Source: Ricordea florida (taxonomy: Eukaryota > Cnidaria > Anthozoa > Corallimorpharia > Ricordeidae). Taken from it: a stretch of DNA of 64,000 bases. Below the pieces are notes generated by a model. The model had not been told where the DNA came from. It ran no database searches and worked only from the letters and a program-made list of their open reading frames with translations. A program made the position numbers and the translations under genes. Where the stretch lies: positions 19,310,149-19,374,148 of the forward strand of contig OX453276.1 of assembly GCA_949710005.1 (NCBI GenBank). Direction: 5' to 3'. Of this stretch, positions 17,992 to 28,465 are shown in pieces. Numbering within the stretch: the stretch's first letter is position 1; every line of letters starts with the position of its first letter.

Positions 17992-19338
17992 ATGCCGCTG
18001 ACCATGAGAAGACAGCGTTTGCGACTCGCCATGGCCTCTTTGAATTCCATGTCATCTTATATGGTTGAGACTTCAATGAACACATGGAACGGTTAGCAGA
18101 AGTATTTAAGCGGTTCCGCCAGGAATGTCTTAGGCTGAAACCATCAAAGTGTTGCCTGAATGACACTGGTCACCTGAACTTACCTGAAGGTGTCAGCATG
18201 GACCCAGCGAAAATCACAACAGTTAATCAGTGGCCAGTACCATTAAGAGTGACCAATGTCCGAAGTTTCCTGGGCCTAGCGTCCTGCTACCAGAGATTTA
18301 TCCAGGACTTTGCTGAGATAGCTGCCCCAATGCAACATCTTACTGCCTACACAGTGGAGAGGTTTAAGTGGACCCCAGAGTGTGATCAAGCCTTTAGGGC
18401 ACTGAAAGAGAAGTTGGTGTCAGCCGCTGTGTTGGCCTTTCCTTGCTTTGGAGATGATGGATTGTGATGCCAGTGACCATGGTCTGGGTGCAGTCATTTC
18501 ACAGCGTTTAGACAGAGATGAGAAGGTGATTGCGTATGCGAGTTGAGTGCTTGAGGATCGCAAGCATTGGTACAGCACCAACAAGAAGGAGATGCTGGCC
18601 ATATGATATGCTGTCAAGCACTTCCACAACCACCGACCACAATGCATTGAGGTGGCTTCAGAGCTTCAAGGAGCCAGAGGGCCAGGTAGCCAGGTGGTTA
18701 GAGACTGGAAGGAAGCACCAGAATGCTGATGCGTTGTCCAGGAACCCCCTGCCGGTTCCAGTGGACCCAAACTTGAAACAGATGTTGCTCTGGAAGCAAA
18801 ACCAAGTTGCCCAGCAAACACAGCTAGGTACAAGGTGCCAACAAGGCCTCATCAGCTGGACACCTTGGAGTTGCCAAAAGCGTTGAACGAGTACGAGACA
18901 TTCTATTGGTGACTGGTGCCGACAGTGTGAGAAATGCACAAAGAGAAAGTCCCCCCAGACTAACGCTCGAGCACCATTCGTTAGCAGCTGCCCTGATTAT
19001 CCATTTTAGAGAATAGCTGGTAACTACTTCACGAAATGGAAAGAGGCGTTCCTGATCCTGAACCAGGAAACCAGAACCGTGGCAGAAAAACTTGTCAAAG
19101 AAGTAATAGCCAGGTATGGAGGACCAGGGCGAATCCATTCTGACCAGGGTCGGAACTATGAAGCCCAGCTTTTCTTGGAAATGTGTGTCCTATTCGACAT
19201 GGACAAGACCCGTACCACACCGTACCAAACGGACAGCAAGAGAATCGTTGAGTGAATGAACTGTACCCTCCAGAATATGCTGGCCAAATACATGTCACAC
19301 CATCAACATGCCTGGGATGAGCACCTGCTGTTGGTGAT
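17992..19338 (+). pseudogene. Gypsy-type pol: RT end, RNase H and 5' part of integrase
   Basis: RT remnants continue with EKTAFATRHGLFEFH (about 18010), then LKPSKCCL and the connection FLGLASCYQRFIQDF (about 18264). The Y-x-D-D active-site block is absent: sequence jumps from the F-E-F-H segment to the helix before LKPSKC. RNase H motifs follow in broken frames: DCDASDHGLGAVI (about 18465), STNKKEML and TDHNALRWL (about 18640), [13 protein letters not shown] (about 18710). The integrase zinc domain (C-E-K-C-T-K near 18930) and core (HSDQGRNYEAQLF near 19140, then TTPYQT) end abruptly at 19338, where a DNA transposon begins. Several stops and shifts are present. Confidence 0.72.
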
Positions 19339-19374
19339 CACGCCGGGCACGCGCAACCTTAAAAACGGCCAAAC
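19339..19374 (+). repeat. Left TIR of the 5.7-kb transposon
   Basis: Twenty bases perfectly inverted relative to 25041-25060, followed by an imperfect extension through CGGCCA. Just inside, CGGCCAAAC and its inverse GTTTGGCCG-like copy (about 19398) form a small internal palindrome. Confidence 0.9.
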
Positions 19375-19857
19375 ATCTGTCCTATGCCGCCATATTGGCC
19401 GTTTGTACTTTTCGGAGGACTGGGCTCAAATTTGCGATTTGAAAAAGGACGTCACTTCCGAGCCTTGTAGGTGCAATCGCCCTTTACCGGAGAAGAATCG
19501 GGTTGCCGAGTTTGGTTGAGCCGAGGACGACGGTCATTTTGATACCAATCACTTGAGGAAACATGGCGGAATAGATGAGTTTCCCGCCGATCGTGCGCAT
19601 CTATTTTAACAGTTTCAAGAATTTCCGATGAAGAACAAATTTTGAGCCTTGGGACTTTTTCTTCACAATAAGCGCAATTCTACTATTTTTTTCAAAATCG
19701 GTTTCTCTGATGGTCATATAAAATTTTGTTGGTTTTTGTTTTTTTATCATCACCTTCGCTTTCGCACAAGTCGTCTCTGTTTTATGACCAAATCGCCGCA
19801 ATACCCAGATTCGATCTAGGTGCCCTAAGCAAAAGAAGGAAGGAGGCTAGAGAGGAA

Positions 19858-22407
19858 ATGGTCAGGAAAGCTAGAGGAATTGTGGCAGTGAACGAGGAGA
19901 TAACGAAAATGGACAGGGTCCTGGAGGAGAAAAGGAAAGTGAGAGGTGCAAAGGTGCATCTGTGCAGGAGGCTCGATGAAAAGGTAAGATAAAACCAGTG
20001 TCTTATGTAAGCGAATGGTTTTTCCCGCGAAATTCGCAAACAAGCTGTAGCCAAGAACTCTGACCGTTTAAATGATCGTTAAAAGAGCCCCCTCTCCTAA
20101 TTCTGACATAAAAACTATAACGTACCCTAGAAAAACACCCGGAAATATTGAAAATCATGATTTTAATTTGTTTTAAAAGTTATCTAGATAAAATCCAGTT
20201 TAACCAACAAGATATTTTTTAGATCGCCGAAGTACTTGAGGATGTAGAAGAGCTAGACAGTGTAGGTAGAGAAGTAAAGTCAGTGAAGTCACGTAATGCA
20301 AGGAAGAAACCAACCACCCCACAGCTAAGTATCAGAGAAGCTAGAAGAAGAAGAAACAATACGTTTCAAGCAGCTTTAAAGCTTCATGGTGGGAGCCCAG
20401 AGGAGACAGAACCAGCTGAATTTGGATTGCTTGACACAGTTGTGAGCAAGTGTGATGCTGGCCTTGTAGCAGAGAAAGTAATGAATTCCAAGAAAATCAT
20501 GAAAGCAGTTACATCAAAGACCAAGAAGAAGCTAAAAAAATATGAAGAGTCAGAGGAAAATAAGATCAGAAGTGTAGCTGTTTATTATAGTGGGGGTGTC
20601 ATGGGAAAAAGGAAATACCGCAAAGTCTATAGGGAAATGTGTTTTAAACATAATGCTATAAGTGGTAGGCAGAACATACCCTTATCTGTTGCAGGTTGTC
20701 CCATTCCTAGACTGCTGCCTTATAATAAGCTAATGTCATACATTAAACAGATCCCTATAGGTAATGTGTATAGTGTTGCTGATACTCTGTGTGAGGGTAT
20801 GGATGAAAAGGTTCATGGATGCTATTGGGGTTTAGAAGAGACACTTCTTACACTTGCTAAGTATTATCTGTCTAACAGTAGTAGCTATACATTAACCTGG
20901 TTTAATAACGAACCTTACACATTTTTTGTCTCACTAGGTGGAGATGGTGCACCATGCGGAAAGGATGACACAGCATGTGCTTGGCTAGTGGGCATTCTAA
21001 ATATCACCAGAGGTGTTTTGAGTAGTAATGAAAACTACCTCCTCTTTGGAGCCAATTGTAGTGAAAATAGTAAACCAGTGGAGAGATTTCTTAAGCATCT
21101 TGCTAGAGAAATTGACACTGTTGAAAATAAGACATATGTCTTATTATGGTCAACACATAATGGTCAATCTGTTAATGTCAAGTTCTATATAGCTGAACTC
21201 CCCAATGACATGAAAGTGCTTTCATTTATTACTGGAGAACTTAGCAATAGTGCAAAATATTTTTCTTCTTTTGCAGATGTGACCAAAGAAAATGGTTTTC
21301 TCATAAATGGAACATTTGGAAATGAAAAAAAAAAACACATGGCATCCTTGGGATTATAACACCAGACTAAAAGTAGCCAAGGAAGTGGAAACCCTAAAAA
21401 AGAAAATTTCAAAACAAAAACTTGCAGAGACTACAAAAAGAAACAAGATCACAACCTTCATTTCAAGTCAAAATAGCAGACAAGAATTCATTCCCCCTCT
21501 GGGCCCTGTCATTGAAAGAATCCATGTAGATCCTTTGCATTTAAAAAACAATGTCTGTGCTCTCCTCCATCAACATTTGTTAGAATTGGTTTTGAAGGTC
21601 GCTGTTACTAACCACAGTAATGTTTTTTCACAGATCCCTTCCAAATCTCCATTTGCATGTTATGTTAAAACACTCCGTACAAAGTGTGATCTTTCCAGGC
21701 TTGCCAAGAGAATTATACGATGGTTTAATGAAAGCAGAAGTAAAGAGAAGAAATTTGACTATCGTTTCACAGGGAAGGACTCGCGCATGTTTGTACATAA
21801 TTTTATGTTTTTAATTTCCTCCGTAGATTCCTTTGTAGAAGATCCCAAAGCAAAGCAACACCTTCATGCTCTTGCTTTTTTGTGTTTGGTGTTGCGGGAC
21901 TGTATATCACTGTTTAGTCGGGTTTCGATAAAATGTGAACAAGTGATCAAACTTGAACGTCTGTGTAGAACCTTTTATAGAGTATTTGTACTTATTTTTA
22001 ATTTCCATCCTTTTGTATGGACTCTAGGGTTTGTGCCAGCTCATACGAAGGACATGTTTGGTAAGTATGGCTTGGGTCTGGGCCTGAATTCAATGGAGGG
22101 AAGGGAAGCCAAGCATGTTTCTATTGCAAGGTACTGTAGAAACACTGAATTCAATTCCAGATGGCCACAGATTTTTATGCATGAGTATATTTCATTGCTA
22201 TGGTTACGTGAACGTGGTCATAATCAAACAGGCAAAGTGGCCACATCTGGCCTAACATATGAGCCAAAACGGACCACTAAACCAGAGTTCTGTAACTGTG
22301 GCTTCCATAAAGATCCAAGTGAAGAGAAATGCAAATACTGCAGTCATCCACTTAGATTACTTATCATTGAATGTGACAAGCAAGGTAAGCTCCTCAAGCT
22401 GTCTTGA
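19858..22407 (+). pseudogene. Putative transposase of the 5.7-kb element (one frameshift)
   Basis: Exon 1 ends at 19983 (GAAAAG|GTAAGA) and is a charged coiled-coil; ATG 19858 is the first in frame, but the start is uncertain. Exon 2 begins at 20223 after a TTTTTAG acceptor, in matching phase 0, and runs to 22407. Conserved-looking blocks are VSLGGDGAPCGKDDTACAWL (about 20928), LLFGANCSENSKPVERFL (about 21040), FYIAELPNDMKVLSFITGEL (about 21184) and SNSAKYFSSFADV. Towards the C-terminus are IERIHVDPLHLKNN (about 21514) and a zinc-like C-x-C-x10-C-x2-C (about 22290). A run of eleven A (21325-21335) causes a one-base frameshift. Spaced Asp residues (GDGAP, LPNDMK, HVDPLH) suggest a DDE-type enzyme. 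A strong donor (CAAG|GTAAGC at 22384) leaves open a further exon. Confidence 0.7.
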
Positions 22408-23270
22408 CTTTTCATAAGGGGAAATAGTTGTGCTGGTCCACAAGTGCAAAATGTCCTAACATTTTGGTTCTGCACTAATTTGTGTGGGCTGGGTTTTGTG
22501 TACTGAGTTTTGTTGATGCCCCAAGGTTTGTTTTTGTACTGAGATTTATGTTTTGCACCTGGGCCACCATACATAACCTCACTGTTTAATCCTTTAAGCC
22601 CTAACAGTGATTGACATCAAATTTCTCCTTGTAGTAACACTGCTTATCCAGCCACAGGAATTATGAGAATTAAGGACATAATCACTTCAGGTGGATACTC
22701 CTGATACTGTATTAAATTCTCTCCACCATTGCTATAATTATCAAATAGGGAAATTAAAGGAGAACTTTTATTTCAATATTAGGGCTTAAAGGGTCAATAC
22801 AACTGGTATACTTAGACATCCAAGGAGAAAAAGTCTGGTTTGTGAATTAATAGTGGAGCACAGGCAAAGTAGATCTTTGTTTAATCTTGTTGTTATTCTA
22901 ATAATAATTTTTGCTGAAAGTTGCAAGATTAGTTTACATATTACTGAATATGGTAAAAGAGGATACAATGTTTGTACCTTTTTTGGAGCTATTTAGCCAT
23001 ATGTTTGTCTTTTATGATCTCTACTCTTGACTTTTTATCATTTGATAGCAACTCTTGTGAATTTCATCTTTGTTTATTCTTTCTTTTGGGCAACCATGCA
23101 ACAAGATAATTTTGTCATCACAAACAGATTGTATCATTTACAGTAATAAAAAAAAATTCAATTTAGTTCAAGTCTTGTGTGATCTTGAAATTGTTTTCAG
23201 GAATGTTTTATTGGTACAGTCCAAACAAATATCTCTAATAAGGGCATAACTCTCCTACCACTTTAGTACT
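22408..23270. other. Non-coding interior of the 5.7-kb element
   Basis: AT-rich sequence between the transposase and the minisatellite; I see no gene in it. If the donor at 22384 is used, a 3' exon or UTR could lie here. Confidence 0.5.
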
Positions 23271-23770
23271 AATAGGTGTTACTGCACATGTTGGAAGAAA
23301 AACTACTGTAATCTAATGCTAATAGGTGCTACTGCACATGTTGGAAGAGCAACTACTGTAATCTAATGCTAATAGGTGCTACTGCACATGTTGGAAGAGC
23401 AACTACTGTAATCTAATGCTAATAGGTGCTACTGCACATGTTGGAAGAACAACTACTGTAATCTAATGCTGGTAGGTGCTACTGCACATGTTGGAAGAGC
23501 AACTACTGTAATCTAATGCTAATAGGTGCTACTGCACATGTTGGAAGAGCAACTACTGTAATCTAATGCTAATAGGTGCTACTGCACATGTTGGAATAAC
23601 AACTACTGTAATCTAATGCTGGTAGGTGCTACTGCACATGTTGGAAGAGCAACTACTGTAATCTAATGCTAGTAGGTGCTACTGCACATGTTGGAAGAAA
23701 AACTACTCTAATCTAATGCTAGTAGGTGCTACTGCACATGTTGGAAAAGCAACTACTGTAATCTAATACT
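23271..23770. repeat. Minisatellite, ten 50-bp units
   Basis: Ten head-to-tail units of exactly 50 bases start at 23271, 23321 and so on to 23721. Each begins N-N-TAGGTGCTACTGCACATG (first unit TAGGTGTTACTG) and ends CTAATGCT or a close variant. Units differ by only a few bases, mainly AATAGG, GGTAGG or AGTAGG at the start and AGAGC, AGAAA or ATAAC in the middle. It lies between the two convergent genes of the 5.7-kb element. Confidence 0.97.
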
Positions 23771-23800
23771 AATACAAAGGAAAAAGGAAGGAAAATTACT

Positions 23801-24331
23801 TTAGTTAAAGTGTTGAGGGTTACCATGATAGTTCCACTCACCATAATAGAACTGAAGAACTAACTGGCCATTCCTTTTTTTATACACAAAAGCAAAGTCC
23901 TTGGTTGTCGAAATTATCAGTCTGACTTTATGTTGATGTCTAGTGAGTCCAGTTAGTGTTCGTTTAAAGTAACTCTTAATCTTCTTGGGTGTCTGTCCAG
24001 ATAAACATGCAAAGAGGCGATGAACAAGATGTGATGATGTTAAAGAAATAACTTGTGCTTTGTTGTTTTGGGCAAAATAACAGTCGGGCTCTTTAGCATT
24101 TAGGTCCCTCAACACTTCCTTTAGACAAAGGAAAATGTCAATTGGTATGCTTCTCGTAATCTCTCCATAGTACGGCTTCCGTATTCCCACCTTTCCCGCT
24201 AGTCGTCTATAAATACAGTTGAGCCATACTCTTGACTCTGAGTCAAGCACTGACCCCACATTTAGAGATTTTGATCTCAAATGTAGGGCAGCTAAGTGAT
24301 GATCTAAAAGAGACGCAAATGCTTTTATCAT
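23801..24331 (-). CDS. Second gene of the 5.7-kb element, 3' exon (hypothetical)
   Basis: A minus-strand frame of 176 codons with an intact stop (23801). It is rich in K, R, H and L and contains SVLDSESRVWLNCIYRRLAG (about 24250), PIDIFLCLKEVLRDLNAKEP and SGQTPKKIKSYFKRTLTG. I do not recognise the family. It faces the transposase across the minisatellite and probably belongs to the same transcript as the exon at 24963-24714. The acceptor that would begin it is not obvious; the in-frame ATG is at 24331. Small convergent second genes are common in large DNA transposons, and their products often help transposase bind or enter the nucleus; for this one that is only inference. Confidence 0.5.
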   Translation of the reverse strand: MIKAFASLLDHHLAALHLRSKSLNVGSVLDSESRVWLNCIYRRLAGKVGIRKPYYGEITRSIPIDIFLCLKEVLRDLNAKEPDCYFAQNNKAQVISLTSSHLVHRLFACLSGQTPKKIKSYFKRTLTGLTRHQHKVRLIISTTKDFAFVYKKRNGQLVLQFYYGEWNYHGNPQHFN

Positions 24332-24713
24332 ATTTAGGCAATTTTCAACAACAAAAAAAATTTACAAAATTATATAATTATATAATTAAGTTTTTCTTAG
24401 CATCTCAGGGCTGGAATTGGATAAATCATGATGTATTAAGAGATAATTTTCTTTTATTTCAAAATAAATATTTCATTTTGATAGATTGCCGCACAACTAA
24501 GCCTCGATTTATTGAAAGAATTGAAGGTATTATAAAATAACCAAGCTTAAATTTGTTTCATGTCATGGTATTAAATCGTAAAGCAGGATTAAATCTTCCA
24601 AAACCATCGAACGGCAATGTCCTCAACCTCTAACGTGCATTGACTAAATATATTTTATAGGCACTCAGAATATTAGTCATCGTATTAACAACTTAGGAAA
24701 TAAAGAAGCTAAC

Positions 24714-24963
24714 CTCCTGGCTCTTTAGTCAAGAACGACTGGCGAACAATAGGAAGTACTGCCTGTTTCACATTTTCACGAAAGAATTCGTGATCGCAGC
24801 ACTCTCCCCCATCAAATGACTCAACCCACTCCTCCATTTTTTCCTTCTGCATATCTACCTGAAGATCTAGATCTTCCTCTTCTTCACTATCTACATCACT
24901 TCCTTTCTCCTCTAAAACCTGCTCAAGTACGTCCTCTACACTAAATCTCTTCCTAGCTGCCAT
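24714..24963 (-). CDS. Second gene of the 5.7-kb element, first exon (acidic)
   Basis: On the minus strand the ATG at 24963 starts MAARKRFSVEDVLEQVLEEK, then a run of acidic residues (SDVDSEEEEDLDLQVD) and a C-C-D-H segment. The exon ends at 24714 at a good donor (GGAG|GTTAGC), phase 1. It begins about 100 bases inside the right TIR, so the TIR probably holds its promoter. The protein is unknown. The frame is open and has no break, unlike the neighbouring retrotransposon sequence. Confidence 0.55.
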
Positions 24964-25022
24964 CTTGAATTCGTAAAATATTTTTCTGAGTTTCAATGAC
25001 ATGCCGCTGACCAAAACAAATG

Positions 25023-25060
25023 GCAAATGGCCGATTTTTAGGTTGCGCGTGCCCGGCGTG
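25023..25060 (-). repeat. Right TIR of the 5.7-kb transposon
   Basis: Inverted copy of 19339-19374, perfect over the terminal 20 bases. GAT follows at 25061-25063. Confidence 0.9.
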
Positions 25061-25650
25061 GATGGCTGTCAAGTGTCCATGCGTCCACCCAGTACACGCC
25101 GTTCTACCTTTTGTTTGGTCATGAGGTACGGCTACCAATAGATGTTATCTTTGGATGACAACCAAACCACCAGCCAGAAGTGACAGAGTATGTGAGGGAC
25201 TTGCATGACACCCTTGAAGAAGTCCATGAGCATGCCAGGGAGCACCTGCAAACTGCCCAGAAGCGTTGGAAGGACCACTATGATCAGCGAATTGCTGGAG
25301 AGCAAATTAAGGTGGGTGATCAAGTGTTCCTTCAAGACCCCGCAGTCAAGAGAGGACAGACTAAGAAGCTCCACCCACCGTGGAAGGGCCCATACATCGT
25401 GAGAACAAAGATTGGTAACGTGACATATTGTATCCAGGCAGGAGACAACCCCAGGAAGAGAAAGGTGGTACACTTTAACCGCCTGAAACCCTGTGGCGTA
25501 CCTAGACCAGTAGATCAGCAGTGCAGACCTAACCGGACTGCAAGCTCTGACCCGAAGTGTGAAGACCTCATGTTCCACCACCATACGTTCCTGATGAAAC
25601 TGGACGAGACAGCAGCTGATGTGGACGTTTGCTCATCCAGACTGACATAA
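25061..25650 (+). pseudogene. Gypsy-type integrase C-terminal part
   Basis: This resumes the integrase interrupted at 19338. It reads [20 protein letters not shown] (about 25072-25131), a signature of the Gypsy integrase core end, then an in-frame TGA (25156-25158). The frame from 25180 encodes the C-terminal helices and the DNA-binding chromo/SH3-like domain: HYDQRIAGEQIKVGDQVFL (about 25276), LHPPWKGPYIVRTKIG (about 25369) and KRKVVHFNRLKPC (about 25459). The stop is at 25648-25650. In the element it would help insert the cDNA; here it is a relic. No 3' LTR was recognised downstream. Confidence 0.82.
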
Positions 25651-26600
25651 ACACAATGGAAAAATTCACTTGCTTCAATGATGGCATTCAAAGCCTTCTA
25701 AAGGTGCAAAAGTGTTCTACGCCATCCCAGAGATGACCAACGACGCTCTAAAAAGACTGCTGCTAACATCAGGCAAATATAAGATGATTGCTGACAAGAG
25801 TGCAAGAGTAGTAGCCCAATTTCTCTCCATTTAACTGTCAGAATAATCAGTATTACATATATCAAGAGACTTTGCATGTTGTTGTTCCATAAATTGATGT
25901 TCATCACTAGAGATGATCCATAAACAAACTCGGACACAATTGAAGGGTGTGGAGGAGGATGAAGGGGTCTAAATACGATGTAACGTAGGGACAAGGATTT
26001 CTTTACTTACTGTTGTTTTGTTCACACACAGTTGTTGTTAGTGTTTCTTTAATAATGCTATTCCCGTACCATCAAATAAATGCATATAACTTCATGTTTT
26101 CTTTCCAAAAATGTTTATGCTTTGTAATAACGTTTTGCTGGAACATACGATGAAACAGTAATTTTATTCAATGCTGAAGGTAAATGTTAATATTTTTTCC
26201 AGTGATTACTAACTTCCCTAAATTAAATACATGAAAAAGTTGTTTTCCTTAAAACAACTCTGTATACTTTTTTCGAGTTCTGTACCCCTTATAAGTACTT
26301 CATTAAGAACCTGGTTACTCATTCACAACAAATCTTTATTCACTTTAAAAAAATTCCCCCAATGGAAATTTAAAATTATTAACTAATAATGTGTTCTTGG
26401 CATTTTATATCATTCATGCTTTATAAATTTATTTATATATTTAACACATTATTATACATTGGCATCACTATCTCAATTTTGATTGGCTACAAGCATGCAG
26501 CGAATTCTTCCTGGCTCTGTTTCCATTACGTCATACCTACAGACAATGGTCTTTATACATGTAGACGTGACGTCACCTAACATGCTAACCAGCAGTTTGA
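25651..26600. other. Non-coding gap
   Basis: No convincing gene, LTR or polypurine tract. AT-rich simple stretches only. Confidence 0.5.
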
Positions 26601-26938
26601 GCAACACTGTCATGGCGGAGTCAAGGTTTGCCATGTTGACAAAGGAAGATTTGGACCTCCTTCTTGATGATACAAGGGGATGAGTAGATGTTGTTTCAGG
26701 AGAATCTTGGTCTCGGAAAACATTCAGATTTCAGGGAAACATGTGGGTAACAGTGCACTGTTACTCTCTGAAGTCAGATTTTGCCTTGCTGGCTCATTCA
26801 TTGGCTCAACTGGATTTGTTGACAGCAGAGGGTTTACAGACAAAGTCTTTGAATTAGCACAGTCATTTCATTCCTTTCTCTTGTGCCAAGTAAGAATAAG
26901 TACTTGGCTTTGTACCAAAATTTATTCTTTTCCTTAAG

Positions 26939-27412
26939 GTGAAAATGGGTCGGGTTCCACCAAATCAGCCGAGCAAACATCAGACTAAGCCCTCAAGGCC
27001 GACTTCTTCCAGCAAGAAATCTGGGAAAAGTTGTGGTCGATTTTATTTGAATTTCATGAAACATTCAATGCCTCTGGCGCCAGAAAGCCCCGATGATGCA
27101 GAGCAGCACAAATGGGCATCATCATGTTCCCCATCACAAAGCAGTTCTTCTACAAGTAGACCACAAAGCAGTTCTTCTACAAGTAGACCACAAAGCAATA
27201 ATCCCTCTCCGAGCAGTGCAAGAAACAGTTATTCCTCTCCAAGCATTTCTTCTCCAAACAGTACACAAGACGATTCTTCACCGAAGTCTATCGCCTTGCT
27301 TGATCCAAGGGTTACAGGAGATGATCGCAGCAGTGCTAATCACCTTCTTGAGCCCCTAAATTTGGCATCTCTGCTAGTTCCTAGGTACCTAGCTCTCGTG
27401 AAGATCTTATGA
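26939..27412 (+). CDS. Serine-rich hypothetical ORF
   Basis: A 157-codon frame preceded by a possible acceptor (CCTTAAG). It begins basic (MGRVPPNQPSKHQTKPSRP) and continues with Ser/Pro/Gln repeats, including a 27-base tandem duplication (PQSSSSTSR twice, about 27150-27200). A coiled-coil stretch in another frame follows (MTKLEALFESQKELFEKHK, 27411-27467). A short frame upstream (MAESRFAMLTKEDLDLLLDD, 26613) resembles the N-terminus of coral repeat proteins. I do not recognise the gene; it could be a degraded transposon ORF belonging with the Penelope-like relic downstream. Confidence 0.3.
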   Translation: MKMGRVPPNQPSKHQTKPSRPTSSSKKSGKSCGRFYLNFMKHSMPLAPESPDDAEQHKWASSCSPSQSSSSTSRPQSSSSTSRPQSNNPSPSSARNSYSSPSISSPNSTQDDSSPKSIALLDPRVTGDDRSSANHLLEPLNLASLLVPRYLALVKIL

Positions 27413-27573
27413 CCAAGCTTGAAGCTTTATTTGAAAGCCAGAAAGAACTGTTTGAAAAACACAAGCAGCGGATGACAGTACAAGTAGGAAATAGCAAGGA
27501 CTGACAGGCCTGCACCACTTCTAACAATGGAAACTTTTGTACCACGTAATATTTGACCCCTTTAGAGTTTTGC

Positions 27574-28465
27574 TACTATGGATGAAAACGTACTGGCTGG
27601 GTGCCCAAACGACAACGACATTGATAGTGCCTAAGAACCTGAGGACAACATACCGAGTTATCAACCCATCAAAAAGCCAACAGAGAAAACAGCAAAGACC
27701 CAAAGAAACGGAGAAAACAAGAAAAGAAAAGCGGAACCAGAAAACCTTTACTTGCTGGAGGCTAAAATCAAAAAAACTGAGGAGTCCATAAAGAAGCTAC
27801 AGACACACTTGGACAATAAGACCTGTCCGAAGTCGTTATGTTACAATGCGGGGGCGAATATCCCGCTGGACGAACAGTTCAAAAAAAGACATTCAGATGG
27901 TCAAACAAAAAGCAGAGCATGGCTTCCTTTCAGAACTAACTAGGTTTAATTACCGCCGCCTCTAGAAACAAAAGATTAAGTTTCACAAAGAAAAAGGAAA
28001 AACTCTCCGAAAAGGCACTCCAGAGAGAGGCTTGAACAACAAATCGAAACCTAAACCGCTACCGGCAGACATGAGTGTTAAAAACCTAGCAGCTATACTA
28101 GGATTAGATTCTGAAAATGTGTCTACACTACTGTCAACATTAAACGAAGTTGTAAACAATAAAGATGTTGAAAAGTACACATGTCTGTTCACTGAATGTT
28201 CTAACACTGCCAACACAGACAGCAAAATAAAGGTAAGGGAAAATGAAAAATCACAAATAAAAAATAAAAAGCACAATGAATGCAGAAAACTATCAACCTC
28301 TTCTCTTTCAAAAAATAACAATAGATTTATAAAAAATCTATCCAAAGGGAATTTGACTGACAACCAAATTAAATTACTATCAAAGGGATTAAAATTTATA
28401 CCAACTGCCAAGGTCACGAAAAATAAAATAAGGCGCCAACTCTTGCGAGATTATAAAGATTTCGA
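27574..28465 (+). pseudogene. Penelope-like element N-terminal region (broken)
   Basis: The translated sequence begins MDENVLAGCPNDNDIDSA then a stop, and continues with a basic segment and a coiled-coil: AKIKKTEESIKKLQTHLDNK (about 27756). TCPKSL, a frameshift after EQFKK and a TAG in NYRRL follow. Further on are NLAAILGLDSENVSTLLSTL (about 28085) and KLLSKGLKFIPT (about 28373), then RRQLLRDYKDFDF. The L-S-K-G-L-x-F-x-P-T motif followed by a D-x-x-x-F segment is what I associate with the N-terminal part of Penelope-like reverse transcriptases. The catalytic part of that element is absent. The frame runs without a stop into an unrelated non-LTR RT at about 28470, creating a chimera. Confidence 0.5.

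Larger units (their letters stand above)
19339..25060 (+). mobile_element. 5.7-kb DNA transposon inserted in Gypsy integrase
   Basis: The first 20 bases, CACGCCGGGCACGCGCAACC, are exactly the reverse complement of the last 20 (25041-25060). The match continues imperfectly through an A-rich block and CGGCCA to about 34 bases. GAT flanks both sides (19336-19338 and 25061-25063), a 3-bp target duplication. Integrase coding sequence stops at the left edge and resumes at the right edge, which independently proves the insertion. It holds a plus-strand two-exon gene (about 19858-22407), a 10 x 50-bp minisatellite and a minus-strand gene (24963-23801), arranged convergently. The terminal CAC and 3-bp duplication recall the CMC/CACTA group, but the termini are not CACTA and I cannot assign a superfamily. 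Confidence 0.85.

Noticed and set aside
23271..23770. Regular array considered as CRISPR-like
   Set aside because: Units are contiguous 50-mers without unique spacers, in eukaryotic DNA; it is a minisatellite.
25651..26400. Possible 3' LTR of the Gypsy-type element
   Set aside because: No stretch here matches the region upstream of gag, and no polypurine tract is evident.
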